In this document: positions 47,448 to 60,483 of the stretch, in pieces
How the letters are laid out: every line of letters begins with the position of its first letter
How positions within the stretch are numbered: the first letter of the stretch is position 1
Origin: Microplitis mediator
Taxonomy: Eukaryota > Arthropoda > Insecta > Hymenoptera > Braconidae
Length of the DNA: 64,000 nt
Direction: 5' to 3'
Assembly (NCBI RefSeq): GCF_029852145.1
Contig: NC_079971.1
Coordinates: 5,265,697 to 5,329,696, forward strand
Made by a program: the position numbers and the translations under genes
The notes under the pieces: model-generated
The model's input: the letters and a program-made list of their open reading frames with translations, nothing else
Told to the model about the DNA's origin: nothing
Databases searched by the model: none

Positions 47448-48680
47448 AATTCACGTATATGTCGACATATATCTCTAATTACCCATACGGAAGAAATATA
47501 TATCCGGATATATCCGGGCAATTCTGGAATATGTTACATCTATGCAACATATAAGGTAGAAATTATTTTGACACATTGGTTAATTCAAAATAAAATAAAT
47601 TTTATTTCATATCGACTCTGTGTCAAATTCTATACAAAAAAAAATCGTTTTACCTATAAATCGCTTTTTGACATCTGATAGATTCATGGTTATTGGAATA
47701 AGAGTACTTCTATTAGAAGACTACGAATAGGAAAAAGTAAAGCCAAGATTCTTAAGAAAAAAGAGAACGAGAGAGAGAGAAATAAAGTTAAAGTCAGTAA
47801 GTCGAAGTTATCGCCAAGGGTAACGTAAATCAAGTGTGTTGCCCTGCGATCTGTTTGGATAGCTCAAGAGTTTTTGCCTACGTCGTCTCTCAGATTCCCT
47901 CGATAGCTTTTTTCTCCTTCTAACTCACTTATTTTATTTTATTTTATTTTATTTATTTCATTTTATTTTTTTAACCTCTCAAAAAAATGAAAAAAAAAAG
48001 GCAGCAAAAACAAGTTAGAAAATAAAGTTTTGGTGGAATATGGGGTAATTCGAGCAAAGACAAAGTGTAATGGGAAAATGAAGGTTCAAAAGAAACGACG
48101 GGAACGGATGCAAGGCTGAGAGGGTTGCAAAGATCCCGATCCCATTATCCATTTGTGCAGGAGGCGCACTACTGAAAAAGACTCAATGAAAGATAAAGAG
48201 AGACGACAAGTTAAATAAAGTGTACAAGTGAGAAAGAAAATACGTTCCTGACGATCCTCAAACTTCCCTCTGTCGTTTCCGGCTGACTTTATTGACGCTA
48301 CCACCCCTTTTACTTGAATACCATCGTCCTTCCTTCCCCTTCTCTTGAGCGGGAGTCAAAGATTCGATTTAAGGATTAAACCAGACTTGTGTATAATGCG
48401 TTCAACTATAACCATTGTCTATTTTAATCCTTCTTTCTGTCAATTATTATTATTATCTTTCTTCATAAATTACATCTGCCAAACGGTATTGTCAATACAG
48501 ATCGTAAATTACCTTTTACTTCTTCGCAATACAATTTCCGTAAATTGAAAGAAATTAGTTCCTAAAAATCAATTTTTTAATTATTAACTAATTATTATTA
48601 TTGGTAATTTATTTAAGGAGTATTAATACTCGAGTTTTGAATAACTTTGATTTTAAAAATTTATCAAAATTTTATTTTAC
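47448..48680. other. No gene recognised
   Basis: Includes a fragment with palindromic CCGGATATATCCGG near 47,503, an (ATTTT)n run at about 47,930-47,960 and purine-rich sequence. No credible exon. Confidence 0.4.
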
Positions 48681-49357
48681 TTAAGAGGGACCACTAGTAT
48701 GGCCGCCTGAAAAAAAGATTATTTTTGAGAATTTTTTTAAAGATAACTACTGCATGAAATGTTTTCATGTTTTAAGGATATATTTGTGGATATATGATAA
48801 ATACAAGATGAAATTTTTGGACCAAAAAATTCAAAATTCAGCGAGTTATTTGCAATCTCTCAAGGCTAAAAAAAAAAATCCCACTGTTGCACTGATGGCG
48901 ACCACAGTGCAGGAAATCAAAAAAATCAAAAAGTTTGTTAAACTAGAAAGTATTTCCCGTACCGCGACCCTCGGGCTAGGAAAGAAATTGAAATTCAACA
49001 AAATGGAGTTTTTAAAAAAAATTTTTAATTTCGCGCGAAAATTTGATGATTTTTAGCCTGGCAAAATTACATTTTTGATTCGATCGGAAAACTGGAGGTT
49101 CGTGGTACGTAGAAACATATAAAAGAAGCTGCACTTCGAATCAAATCGATCGGATGATTTGTCTTCGAGTTATAACTGCAGCAATTTTGAAAAATGTATT
49201 TTTGAGAACCGATAAGCGGCTGCTCTTCAGATGGCTGTTACTCAAAAAACTATTCGAGATGTGCACTAGAAATTGTAGGTCTATTTTTGAAGCTATAGAC
49301 GATTAAACTATGCAAAAAAAAAAGTTTATTTCAAAATATCACACTAGTCCCCCTTAA
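48681..49357 (+). repeat. GGGACCACTAGT element with short ORF, copy 2
   Basis: TTAAGAGGGACCACTAGT to ACTAGTCCCCCTTAA, uninterrupted. The shared frame is longest here (48,754-49,056, 100 codons: RIYLWIYDKYKMKFLDQK, VQEIKKIKKFVKLESISRT). TTAA at both borders supports a TTAA target site. Confidence 0.85.
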
Positions 49358-51159
49358 CGTCATAAATTTAAATGAGTGATAAATAAACTCAATTAACCAT
49401 CCGTAAACTTAATTTTCTTGTTAAAATTCAAATCAAAATAACTCAGACATTATTCAATAAAACAAAAAATTACAAGAATCTTTTCTTATATGAAATTTAA
49501 TTCTCTATAATTTTATTTCTATACATTTTTATCGTATCTTCGAAACATAACTCATAATTCCATTTTTTGTAACAAGTTTATTATTAAATTAAAAATCTAA
49601 TCTAATTACCGATCTCGCGTCTTTGAAATTAAAATTCTGACTATACTATTAAAGATACGACCAATATATCTCTTTACAATTTGATAAGGAATTAAATTGT
49701 CTACAAGAAAGCATTCAATGACTTTATCCTTAAATTCGATCGTTTAGCCACAATTTAAATTCAAAGTCAAGTACAAAAAATTAATATTTTTGAAAATGCC
49801 CTTTTAAATTTTAATTATTATAATTACGATTTTTTTTTTATTTCTTTTAAACAAACGTTTTCGTACGTCACTCGAAAATGAATCTACCATCAGTAGATTT
49901 CAGGAAACACATCGACATTGACGAAGTAGAGAGTTAGGGAAGAACGTCGTCGCTAATGTCGTAACCGAAGTGTCATCACAAACCCCCAGAAGAAGCTTCG
50001 CGAAAGCTTCTGTTACGAGGACTAACGGGGTTGAAGCCTCTTACTAGACGTACGTCACAAGATATATATCGGTTTTAGTTTAAGGGATCTTTAAATAAAA
50101 AAAATACTTAAGTTATCTTGGAAAATCCTTAAAAAATACCACAAGCTTACTTTTTAAAGCTTTCATTATAAATTTATATTACAAAAAAAATTTTATAAAA
50201 CGGACAAAAAATTTATGTTTGTTTTAAAATCAAATAAAATAAAATTTTCTTCAGCAAGAAATTGTTCTGAACCTCAGGTTTTTCCCATTATTTTTCGAGG
50301 GTTCCCGTTGGACTTTTGGACATTGGACTGCTGTAGTAAAGGGTAGTAGAAGTGTATAGTCCATACTAAGAGGTTAACTGGCTGAGGGACTAGAGTTACT
50401 CCCTTGTCTATATCCTGATCGCAAAACCAATCGCGACACCTTCAACAGCCATTTCGATCCCGTGTACAGCAATAATACCAATCCGAGGAAACGATAAAGT
50501 GGAAGGGGTCGATGTCCATGGGGATGCAAGTAAAAAAAAAAGTATATAGATCTTGGGGACATACGAGCAATGTTTGGTCCTTTTATTGCCCATAAAAGCA
50601 ATAATGCGACGGCATTCAACGCGCGTGCCACCCAAGTATCGTCTTTCGGAAAACGATACAACCCCAATGATAGATAATCGCAAATATTATCTTTTATATT
50701 CTGCACGGATATAAAAATTTGTCGGGGGATTTTTTTTCCTTGAGATTTTTTAGATGAGGAAATTTAAAAATAAATTTGTCCGGCCTAATTTTGGTGGAAT
50801 TTTACGCCAAGCTAGACCTCTAGATCGTTATTTACAAGTATAAAATTGCCTTAGGGTTTTACGGAATGAGGCGACGATGGCCTCGTTTCCGAATACGAGG
50901 CCTGCTTTGACGGGACATCCGATGTAATATGGCTGAAGCCGTTGAGCTTTTGATAACAATCTCGTCCCTTTAACCTCCTGTCTTATACTCAATCCTCATC
51001 TTCATCTCTCATTTACTTTTGAATTTACTACCTCAAAGGTTCTTCACTTCTGAATAATATTTTTTTATGGCGTTATTAATACCACGCTTTTATTTTTTAA
51101 ATTATTCAAATAAAGATCAAACTCCTCTTACGAGTTAAATGCTGTTTTAGTTTTTATAC
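49358..51159. other. No gene recognised
   Basis: A 110-codon minus-strand frame at 50,374-50,706, overlapped by a 91-codon frame, lies in a less AT-rich block. It shows no motif or splice context I can defend, so it is left uncalled. Confidence 0.4.
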
Positions 51160-51885
51160 ATTTTCGTTATGAAATTTTATCTTTTAGTGAATGAGATTTT
51201 TTTTTTTACATATTAGAGTAGACATTTTGACGGAGAGGACGATGTATAATTAATTGATTTTCGATAACACGATATTTGAATTATATATATTCAAAAATTC
51301 AATCGTTGAAATCGGAAAAAATTATGTAGCAAAAGTTACTTCAGTTTTTTGATAAATTCGTTATGGTATAAATTTTTTTAGTTAAAATGATTCTTTTGAC
51401 GTTAAAGTAGACATTTAAATTAAGAAAATGACGTACAAAAAATTGATTTTCGATAATAGGAAGTTCAAATAATTTAAATATTTTAGAAATGAATCATTGA
51501 CATTTTAAAAAATTGGTGTAGCAAAAGTCACTTTAGTTTTTTGATAAATTCGTCATGAAATAAATTTTTTTAGTGAAAGAGACTTTTTTAACGTTAATCT
51601 AGACATTTAAACGAAGGGAAAGACGTATAACAAATTGATTTTCAATAATAGAAAGTATATGAAATCGAAATTGAGAAAAAATTAAATAAACGAAATTTGA
51701 AAAAATAGGTGTGGCAAAAGTTACTTTAGTTTTTTGATAAATTCGTTATAAAATAAATTTTTTTAGTGAAAGAGACTTTTCCATGGTTACAGTACACATT
51801 CAAACGAAGAGAATGGTGTACACCAAATTGATTTTCAATAACAGGAAGTATAAAAAAGAGACATTTAAATATTGAGCCTGGTATC
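51160..51885. repeat. Tandem array of about 185-bp units
   Basis: Four diverged units. 'GT(A/G)GCAAAAGTTAC' starts at about 51,327, 51,511 and 51,711, after a partial first unit. Each continues 'GATAAATTCGTTAT', 'TTTTTTTAGTGAAAGAGA', 'GACGTATAACAAATTGATTT'. It looks like a short satellite remnant. Confidence 0.8.
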
Positions 51886-54854
51886 GATGTCTGAAAAGGT
51901 TGAAGTAGCTTTAAAAAGGTCACTGATCTGAGATTAGTAGCCAGTGGAATCCTCTTTACTTGTATTCCACTTGAAAATAGAGTCTTACACGTGTTTATTT
52001 TCCACCCTAGTGTCCCTAATCCAGCTTGTCCAAAATCTCATATCCTTAAGAAGAGTATGAAAAAAAAAAATGTGGACTAACTCGGAGAGACTGAATACAT
52101 TGGAAACGGGGATGCGATTACTCGTTGAAGCGACGGATTTATTGTAGGAAATTTATGCCGTTAAGATGTAACGTGTGTCTTTGGAAAAAGTACTCAAGGG
52201 GATGAATGTGAGCCTGGGAGGAGTAAATGTGATATGGGAGCGTGTTGGGGAAGAAATGAATATGATCGAGCTTCAGAGGACGGGGTTTTAAAAATAAAAT
52301 AAAAAAACAATGTAAATTTTTTGACATTCGACTCGCATGTTGGGGTGGTAATGGCACGTCTACGACGCCTTAATGGCCCTTCGTCTTCAGTTTTACGGTC
52401 GATTATCGCCCTCTGAACCCTTTTCACTATCGCGTACACCGCTTCAGTCTGTAAAGAAGCTAAGATTTTAACGGGGGCTGCCCGAGATGGGGGTATAATG
52501 GTGTAAAGGGAATTGTGGTATCATCGTAAACTCACTAACTCACCCCATCATACAAAATCTTATAGTCTCTTCTTTATATTATCCAAACAATGAATTCAGA
52601 TGATCGTAACCACTTTTACTTTTTTTTTTAATTTTTGAATATCACTTAATTTATAACTTTATTTTTTCTTCAAAAACTTATCGAAATCCATAGAAAATTA
52701 TTTTCAATTCAAAAAATCACGAAGTAGCGAACGGCTGCCTCCAACTAGTCGGGTCGCGGTTCGAATCCCGTCAACTGAATTAAAATTTTTTTTTTCTGTT
52801 ATCTATAAATAATTTTTTTTTTCATATATTCATCAACAAATAAATTATTAATTGAATTAAAAAAATTTATCAAAAAATTATTTTTTGATAAAATGGATTC
52901 GACGTTGCGAATAAAATAAAATGTAACGAACGCGTAAATTAACAACTCACGCGTACAATCTCACATTACTATCCAATATCTGAGTGTATATAAACATATA
53001 TATATATATTTGATTGGTTATACATCAAACTCGTTTTCACTTGTACGAATATCCGGATGCTTGACTGCACGCCATCGCTCAGGGATCTTGAACTAACGAG
53101 GGGTACCGGAGTCCATCAATTTTAGTAATGCTCAAAAAAAAAAAAAAAATAAAAATAAAATGAATTTAATAAACTCAAAAAAATAATAAAATAAATCCGT
53201 CTTTTATTAACTTTGATTTTTTTTTTTTTTGTCAAGAAAAAAAGTCAATAAAGAATCTTGATTAGTTGTCTGGGACTTTTGGTGGTTAGTTAAGAGCACG
53301 TGTAAAGAATTCGGAATCGGTTGGTTAGAAAAGTAAAAGCCTAAAAAGGGTGGCGGTAACACCGAGAAACGAAATTGCGAGCGTTGAAAAGGGTTGATTA
53401 GGGATTCGACTGGGGTAGTTCAATGTCTTCAATATTCTAGTGTCAATTTTTTTTTTCCTTCATAAATATGAGGAAAAAAAGTAAATAGGGAATTGATGGA
53501 TCGTCTGGGTTTAATTGGATGATCGATTGAGGCTTATTTAATATTTTTGTTGATACGCGATTCGGATATCTCTAACTCTTAGTGAAATGAAAAGGGGTTG
53601 TTTTGAGTTAAGGGTTAACTCACAATGTATGTTTAATATACGGCCGGCACGTGAATATAATTCGCGGTGTAAATCATCCGAACAATGTCTTAATGTCCCG
53701 GTCATGCGACGCCCAAGACGGAAAATCCGGGCTTGTGTTTAAGGTTAAAGAGTGAGGGTGGGGGAGGAAGGGGGTGTATTATAGTACGGGTGTTAAGGAA
53801 AAGGGTGTTACCAAATAGAGAATAACCCCCGACTACTTTCTTGGATGCATTCAAAGGGAAATAAATTAATGGCTAAGAATTTCAAAGCTAAAGACTATTT
53901 CCGTCAGGTTCTATTTCATACATTTTTGTTATACATATATAATTATTTTAATAAATATATAAATTATACGGGAAAAAGGGAAAATATTCATTGGGGTAAG
54001 TAGGGTCACTAAAAATATTTTATAATGAATTCTACAGAAGTTTTCATTGATAAATTAATTAAATTTTGATGAAATAATGAAATAAAAATTCGTAGGCGGC
54101 CCATTTTACCCTTGTATATTTTTAATGACAGTCATAATAGTCTAATTATGGCGGCAATAAAAACAACATTTTTAAAAAATTCAATAATAAAATTTCTTGA
54201 TTTGATTAATCATTAATTTTTTTTTTTTTTAATTAAAAATTGAATCATTAGAAATTTTTTTCTGTCTTCATCTCGGTCGAAGCGGCTTCCATTCAACATT
54301 TAATATTTTCTATAAGTTTTGATTTGTATCTATTTTCATAATTTCCCGTCAACTGATAACTTTACCTCACATCGAACTTAATTTAAAAAAAAAATTATTA
54401 TGTGAATAATAGCAAAGAATTTTTTTTTTTTTATAAGAAATAAAAAAAGTCTGGTAGTTAAAATGGAATTTTGTGGTACATGGGAGTATATTGTATTTAG
54501 TAGATGGTTTTCTCGACAAGCCTTCTACTTTATAGAATGTATTGTATCTTGCACCCCTCGGTTTCCCGCATCTTTTCACCATTCCACGAGGCTACGTAGT
54601 TGTTCTTGCTATCTACGGCCGCTGGAAATATTCAAATGAATTTCTAATCTGCCGCAACTCAGACTTTATATAGAATATACAAGAGTTGAGATAGGTACTT
54701 ACTGTACTTGTTAAAAGGATAGGGGTACTCTCAAAATCAGGAGGCGAAAAATAATACAGTTTAATTTTATCTTGATTATTAACTATCATTATTATTTTTT
54801 ATTCTGTTAAAATAATAATTTGAAATTTTAGTGAGGGTAAATCTTTATTTTATA
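51886..54854. other. No gene recognised
   Basis: Mixed sequence. 53,990-54,120 has ends GGGGTAAGTAGGGTCAC and GGCCCATTTTACCC, like a small TIR element. It also contains a tRNA-like piece near 52.75 kb. No coding exon found. Confidence 0.4.
52708..52788 (+). repeat. tRNA-like fragment
   Basis: Has a perfect B-box GGTTCGAATCC (about 52,762-52,772), followed by a short stretch and a T-run that would end polymerase III transcription. The T-arm stem pairs at only two positions and no acceptor stem forms, so a SINE relic or tRNA pseudogene is more likely than a working tRNA. Confidence 0.45.
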
Positions 54855-54885
54855 CACAACCAGAAATTTTATGTTAAATTCAACA

Positions 54886-55751
54886 CACATGGTAAGAAAT
54901 ATTTTGCGGATATCACTATGCCAGTATTGGCGTGAACGCCATACTGTATGCACGGAGAAAAATGTTGGCTCAAAACCTAGCAATTTTTATTATGCTGTCG
55001 ACCAAACTTGAAACAGAAAGTAAAGTATCCAAAAAATTACTATATGCTCTTGTAAAAAATTATTATACTGTATCACAACTATTATAATGTATGAAAGTAA
55101 TTGTTATTACAGCTTATCGATGAGTGTCTCGCGCGAAGTAAGTATTATGAGACAGCATAATAATTTTTCGTATGAGCATAATAATTTTTGGATGCTTCCC
55201 TTCCTGTTTCTAGTTTGGTCGACAGCATAATAAAAATTGCTAGGTTTCGAGCCAACATTTTTCTCCGTGTGGTATCGGAGATTTTTATAGGTTATAAAAT
55301 TGTATGCATAGATGATTCGACCATTGCGGGATTAGTAACATTGGCGATAGTTGTCACGGACGCCGCAATGTCAGTATGGCCGTCAGGCCCTTACTGCGTT
55401 GCCGTATCGAGAATGCTTCTAGCCGATAAACCTAGTCTAACGACATCTATATAGTTTTGGTGGTAATACGATAGTATACATTGATTGACACGTCAGAAAT
55501 TATGGCGGGAAAAACTAGTAGCGTTGTGCCCTCGGCGTTGAAGTATGGGTATCAGGGCCATGCTGTTTTGTCGTGCCTGCTATGCATACGTGTGAGCAAT
55601 ACAATAGCTCCAGTACTATACAGTATAGTAAATAACGCCATACGTCTGGGAGTCGTTACAATACTGTCTTGGAATATTTCACATACAATTTTAGTACCTG
55701 TCTTGAGACCATACCAGCATGGTGTTGAACGCCATACATTTCTTACCGTGC
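54886..55751. repeat. CACGGTAAGAAAT element, copy 2
   Basis: Copy of 30,945-33,643 without its 2.2-kb insertion but with its own 320-bp insertion. It ends TTTCTTACCGTG. A frame at 55,481-55,768 parallels that at 33,389-33,658 (VSNTIAPVLYSIVNNAI shared). Confidence 0.85.
54951..55270. repeat. CACGGAGAAAAATG foldback, innermost insertion
   Basis: About 320 bp and nearly palindromic. CACGGAGAAAAATGTTGGCT at the left and its complement at the right continue through GTCGACCAAACT and its mirror. The 30.9 kb copy of the host shows the empty site CATACTGTGTGGTATCG. Confidence 0.9.
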
Positions 55752-56393
55752 AAATACACAAATTTTAGTGTTAATTCAACACATTACGTTTGTGTTGATC
55801 TGTAACACAAATTTTATGTTAAATAATTGAACACAAAATCTGTTATTTTGACAGAAAATTTGTGTAAATTTAACAGACTTTTCGTGATAAATTTAACTAA
55901 TAAATATAAGCACATAATCTAACCAACTCAAGTACTGATCTACCCTTAAAACAACTTATGTCAATTTAGCAAACAATTAGTTCGATTTTCTGTGACTTTT
56001 TTAAAAAACGGGGCTACAAATTATCCTCCCGTAAAATGAGAATAAAAAAATCATTGAACCTGATCATAAAAATATTCAAGTTATCTATGATTATATTTAA
56101 TTGTAAATCAATTATAATCCAAGTTTTCTTGCAGACAATGCTGCTAAATTGCTTTGCTTGGTTGTAGTAATGAATAAACACGCGGATGTTTAGCTAAACA
56201 ACACAACTTTTGTGTTAATTTTCGAATAACACAAGAAATTTGTTACATTACAGATTTTCTAATCATTTAACATAAAAAATCAGTTAAAGTAAAATAACAC
56301 AAACGGTTCGTGTTGAATTAACAGATTTCATTGTTGAAAATGAACACAAACAATTTTTTAACACAGATACACAAAATTTCTAACTGTGTAAAG

Positions 56394-59300
56394 AATGTTA
56401 TTTATCACATATTTTTTATCTCGTTAAATAAATTAATGATCATAATATTAATAATATAGATATTTATAAAAAAAACTATTAAATCTAGTAAATGATTCGA
56501 TGAGTAAGAGAACTGTTAGTGACGCTTAAGGGGTTGCGGATCGTCATCTTCTGAGAGAAAAGGTTTGCACGGCCACCCGTAGTGTTAAGCCTAGGGGTAA
56601 AATTCACAAGTTCCTTTTCTTTACACCCTAACACACTCGTTACCTCTTTCCGCTTTTCCCAATATCCCTAACACTCTCAACATTCTCCACATCTCCATTG
56701 CCCAAAAGAAGCGCTAAACCTCCAGCCGAACGTCTCTTTAATGCTCTTAGTTGTCACGCTTCTTCGAGTCCACCCTGCATCCCTCGTGCCGTTTCCTGCC
56801 GAGCTGGATAAATACCTGCCACGTCCAAATTACTTCTCGCGAATACGTTATACCCCACTCAAACACACTCACTTATTTATTCCGTCTCAATGAGTTCGTT
56901 TTTTTTTTTTTCTCGACACAAGAAGAAAAATTTTTTGTCTTAATTATTAAAGACTATTAATTTATCCAAAATAATAATCATTAATAATAATAATAAAAAA
57001 ATAGTTAAAAGAAAATTATCTGGTGGCAATTGACTGCGTGGTACTGACAGATAGCAATTAACAACAGTCCGGACTCTCGCCTCCACCAAAGAGACACGTC
57101 GTTAAATAATCGTTTCTACCCTTGTTGCTATTGCGACTCCTGTTACTGTATCGTACCCTTTCAACCCGTTAAGACGTTTATTTAACGAGTGAATCTCTCG
57201 ATGCTACTCAATTTACCAATCGCCATCCGCGCGTCAATGCCAGACATTTTTTTTCCACTTAAATTTTTCTGCCTCTTCTTCCCTTTTTCCGAGGAATAAA
57301 TAAAAAAATAATAAAACCAATTGATGACACAAAACATTATAATATATAACGCATAATTAAATTTACAGTAATAAAAAATTTTTAAACGATTACCCTTAAA
57401 CAATAAGACATAATTATATGATAGGGGTTACGAACCCTTGGGGTAAAAAATTTTTTTCAACTCCTTTTCCGGCAATAAAACCCCCGTGAAAATGGGGTAA
57501 AAAAAATTAAAGATATATATGTATATATATATATTTATGTACTGCGTAGACCCTTGTACGCGAGAGATACGTTACATATATGACACAAAGTAGGTATGGG
57601 GTTGGTACAGTGCATGTGAAATAGCGGAGCATTATGGGCATTACGAAAATTCACCCCTTAGTTTCACTCACCGACCAACAACCGGCCTGTTATTACCGCG
57701 TATATCATTCTCATGTTCTTTACGCGGTTGGAGATAACGATACGGGGTTGTAAATACGAAATTCCGGCTTCTGAAGAAGGGGTAGTTACCCCCATGACGA
57801 ATAAATAACTATTACATACTTATAAGAGACTGCGTTTTTATTTTCGCTGCTTGCTTTTTTATGGACAAATATTATTTATTTATTAATAAGCATGGGGAGG
57901 AAAGGTGAGGAGTGGGGGTTGATGGAAATTAATAGTCTGAATTAAAAATTAATGAATTGGGGGCGAATTTTAAAAAATAAATATTTGGCAGGAAATTTGA
58001 AATTTGAAATTAATTTTTAAAATATTAAAAAAATTGTTTTGTTAATGAGTGGGAAAAAGAAAGTGGGGGTTAATAATAATTAATTATTTGAATTGAAAAT
58101 GAGACTGGAATCGGGAAATAAAAATCGGGCGGGAAATTAAAATTTTTTAAAATTTAATTTCAATAAGAGGGTAAATTTTTTTTAAGCGGAAAAATAAAAT
58201 TTTTTTTGGGGAAAGGGGATGTTTGGAATCTAAATGGCAAAAAAAAATCAGGTAAAATTTTCAGAGACATTTGTGACAATAATTTAAGATGATTACCTTC
58301 TATACGTTACTTCTCACCCCGAAACCTCAATTCCAAGCACTTTTGTCTCATTGAAGGGGGGAAGGAACGAGAAAAATCGTCGTTAGACAAATGGGATGTT
58401 TTATCTGGCATTACGTCTTTTTATTTGAGCTCAGATTACAACCCGTCGGTTGTTAGGGGGTAAATTCCACGATCGGGGCAGGAGGAAGCCTTAAAAAATC
58501 TGAATGAAATTTATCTTACTTGAATTGATATCACTCTAAATGAATTCAATCAATTTGCATCCAAATACATTTATCATAAAAATATAAATTTACATTTAGA
58601 ATATTATTTTTTTTCCTCCCCTACATTTTAAATTTATAAAATAAACCCATACCCTCATTTTTTTTTTAATCAATTCCAAGAAACATTTAAGACACACGGG
58701 TTCGGATTTTAGTTATCAATTCAAAACTCAAACGTGGACCAATCAATTAGTAATTAGCGCCGGCCAGAGTAGACGGAAGTGCCCTCAAGGATGCAGGGTC
58801 GCTCCCTGGGCGAGTTTGTCGGGGGTAAAAGTGGGTTTTGAACTACGGGGGAAGGACGCGGTAGAAAGAAAAAGGGGAGGGAAAGAGGTTAGTGACTACA
58901 TGAGGGTCCAAGGAAGGGGGGGGGCGAGAAAGCGAAGGGTTTAAAAAGAGAGTGGGTCTTTAGCGAGTGCAAGAAACTTGAAAGTTCGAAACTTTACAGT
59001 TCTAGCTTCTAATTAGCGGACAAACAGTTTGCCGCGGGATACCCAGAAAACATGGTGGGGTAGTTAAACCCTGTTTGAATTACTCTTACTCGTCAAATCG
59101 ACCATTGACCCACGGAATTTATTTAGTTTTTTATTTTTTTTAATATTATATTTTTAACGTCATAAATTATTGAGGATAACTTTTGAAAAATATTTACTCG
59201 CGATTAATTTTTCATGGTCGAAGTTTGATATTTTGACAGTTTAGATGGATTCTAATTATATTAATTATTTGAGTATTCAAATGTAACGTTAAAGTGTCAT

Positions 59301-59803
59301 ACATATTTCTGAATTATTTTATCGATCTTTTTAAATAAATGTTTCAGTATTTCAATCAGAATTATCTTTAACGAGTTTAATAAAAAATGTTTATGAATAT
59401 TTTATAACTTATAAACTCAATAAATTTACTTGTTATTTTGAAACATACAAAATTTATAAAAATTGATCTCTGTCTAATGAGAGCCAAGTAAAATAGAGAT
59501 GATAAAAAAAAATCACTTTTTTAAACCTAAAATTGGATTTATTTTTTGTCAATTAAAAGAAAACAGTGGCTTTGAAAAAGTTTTTTTTTTTCGAGACAAA
59601 AACGGGGTGTGGAAAAAATAATTACTTTTGGAAAAGTTAAAAAATATGAAAATTTTAATTTTAATAAAATTTGGTAGTTAGTTTAGTGACATTAAAAATT
59701 TTGTTTTACATTTTTAGACAAAATAGGATAAGATGGTTACTATCAGAAATTTACGTAAGATATAAAATATTTTGTGAAGCATTTTGAAAATTTTAATTTA
59801 CTC
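56394..59803. other. No gene recognised
   Basis: Alternating AT-rich and less AT-rich blocks (56,520-56,880; 58,690-59,100), with TATATA runs near 57,520. No splice-bounded coding exon was found. Possibly intronic to the gene with the exon at 61,595. Confidence 0.4.
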
Positions 59804-60483
59804 AAGGAGGATCAGTAGTGTGGCCGCTTAAAAAAAATGATTTTTGGGAATTTTTTTAAAGAAAACTACTGCATGGAATGTTTTTATGTTTTAAGGATAT
59901 ATTTGTGGATATATATTGAATACAAAATAAAATTTTCGGACCAAAAAATTCAAAATTCAGCGAGTTATTCGCAATCTCTCAATGCTCCAAAAAGAAAGTC
60001 CCCCGCTGCTGCAGTGAAGGCGACCACAGTGCAGGAAATCAAAAAAACCAAAAAATTTATTAAACTTGAAGATATCTCCCGTACCTAGACCCTCGGGCTA
60101 AGAAAAAATTGAAATTTAACAAAATGGTGGAATTTTTAAAAAAAATTTCAAATTTCGCGTGAAAATTTGATGATTTTTAGCCTGGCAAAATTACGTATTT
60201 CATCCGATCGAAAAACTGGAGGTTCATGGTACGTAGAAACATATAAAAGAAGCCGCACTTCGAATCAAATCGATCGGATGATTTGTCTTCGAGTTATAAC
60301 TGCAGCAATTTTGAAAAATGTATTTAAGAGAACCGATAAGCGGCTGCTCTTCAGATGGCTGTTACTCAAAAAAATATTCGAGATATGCACTAGAAATTGT
60401 AGTGTTATTTTTGAAGCTATAGACTATTGAACCATGCAAAAAAATTGATTTTTTGAAAGTTTCACACTAGTGGTCCCCCTTAA
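59804..60483 (+). repeat. GGGACCACTAGT element with short ORF, copy 3
   Basis: AAGGAGGATCAGTAGTGTGG to ACTAGTGGTCCCCCTTAA. The shared frame (59,837-60,088) ends early at a TAG after LEDISRT. It is otherwise collinear with copy 2. Confidence 0.85.

Larger units (their letters stand above)
54855..56393. repeat. ACACA-CAGAAATTTT element, triple nest
   Basis: The left end TACACAACCAGAAATTTTAT and the right end CACAAAATTTCTAACTGTGTA are complements with a few changes. The interior has ACACAAATTTT/TTAACAC words. Its relative at 62,221-63,126 lacks the insertion that occupies 54,886-55,751 here. Confidence 0.85.

Noticed and set aside
50374..50706. 110-codon minus-strand frame
   Set aside because: Overlaps a second open frame in a less AT-rich block. 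No motif or splice evidence.
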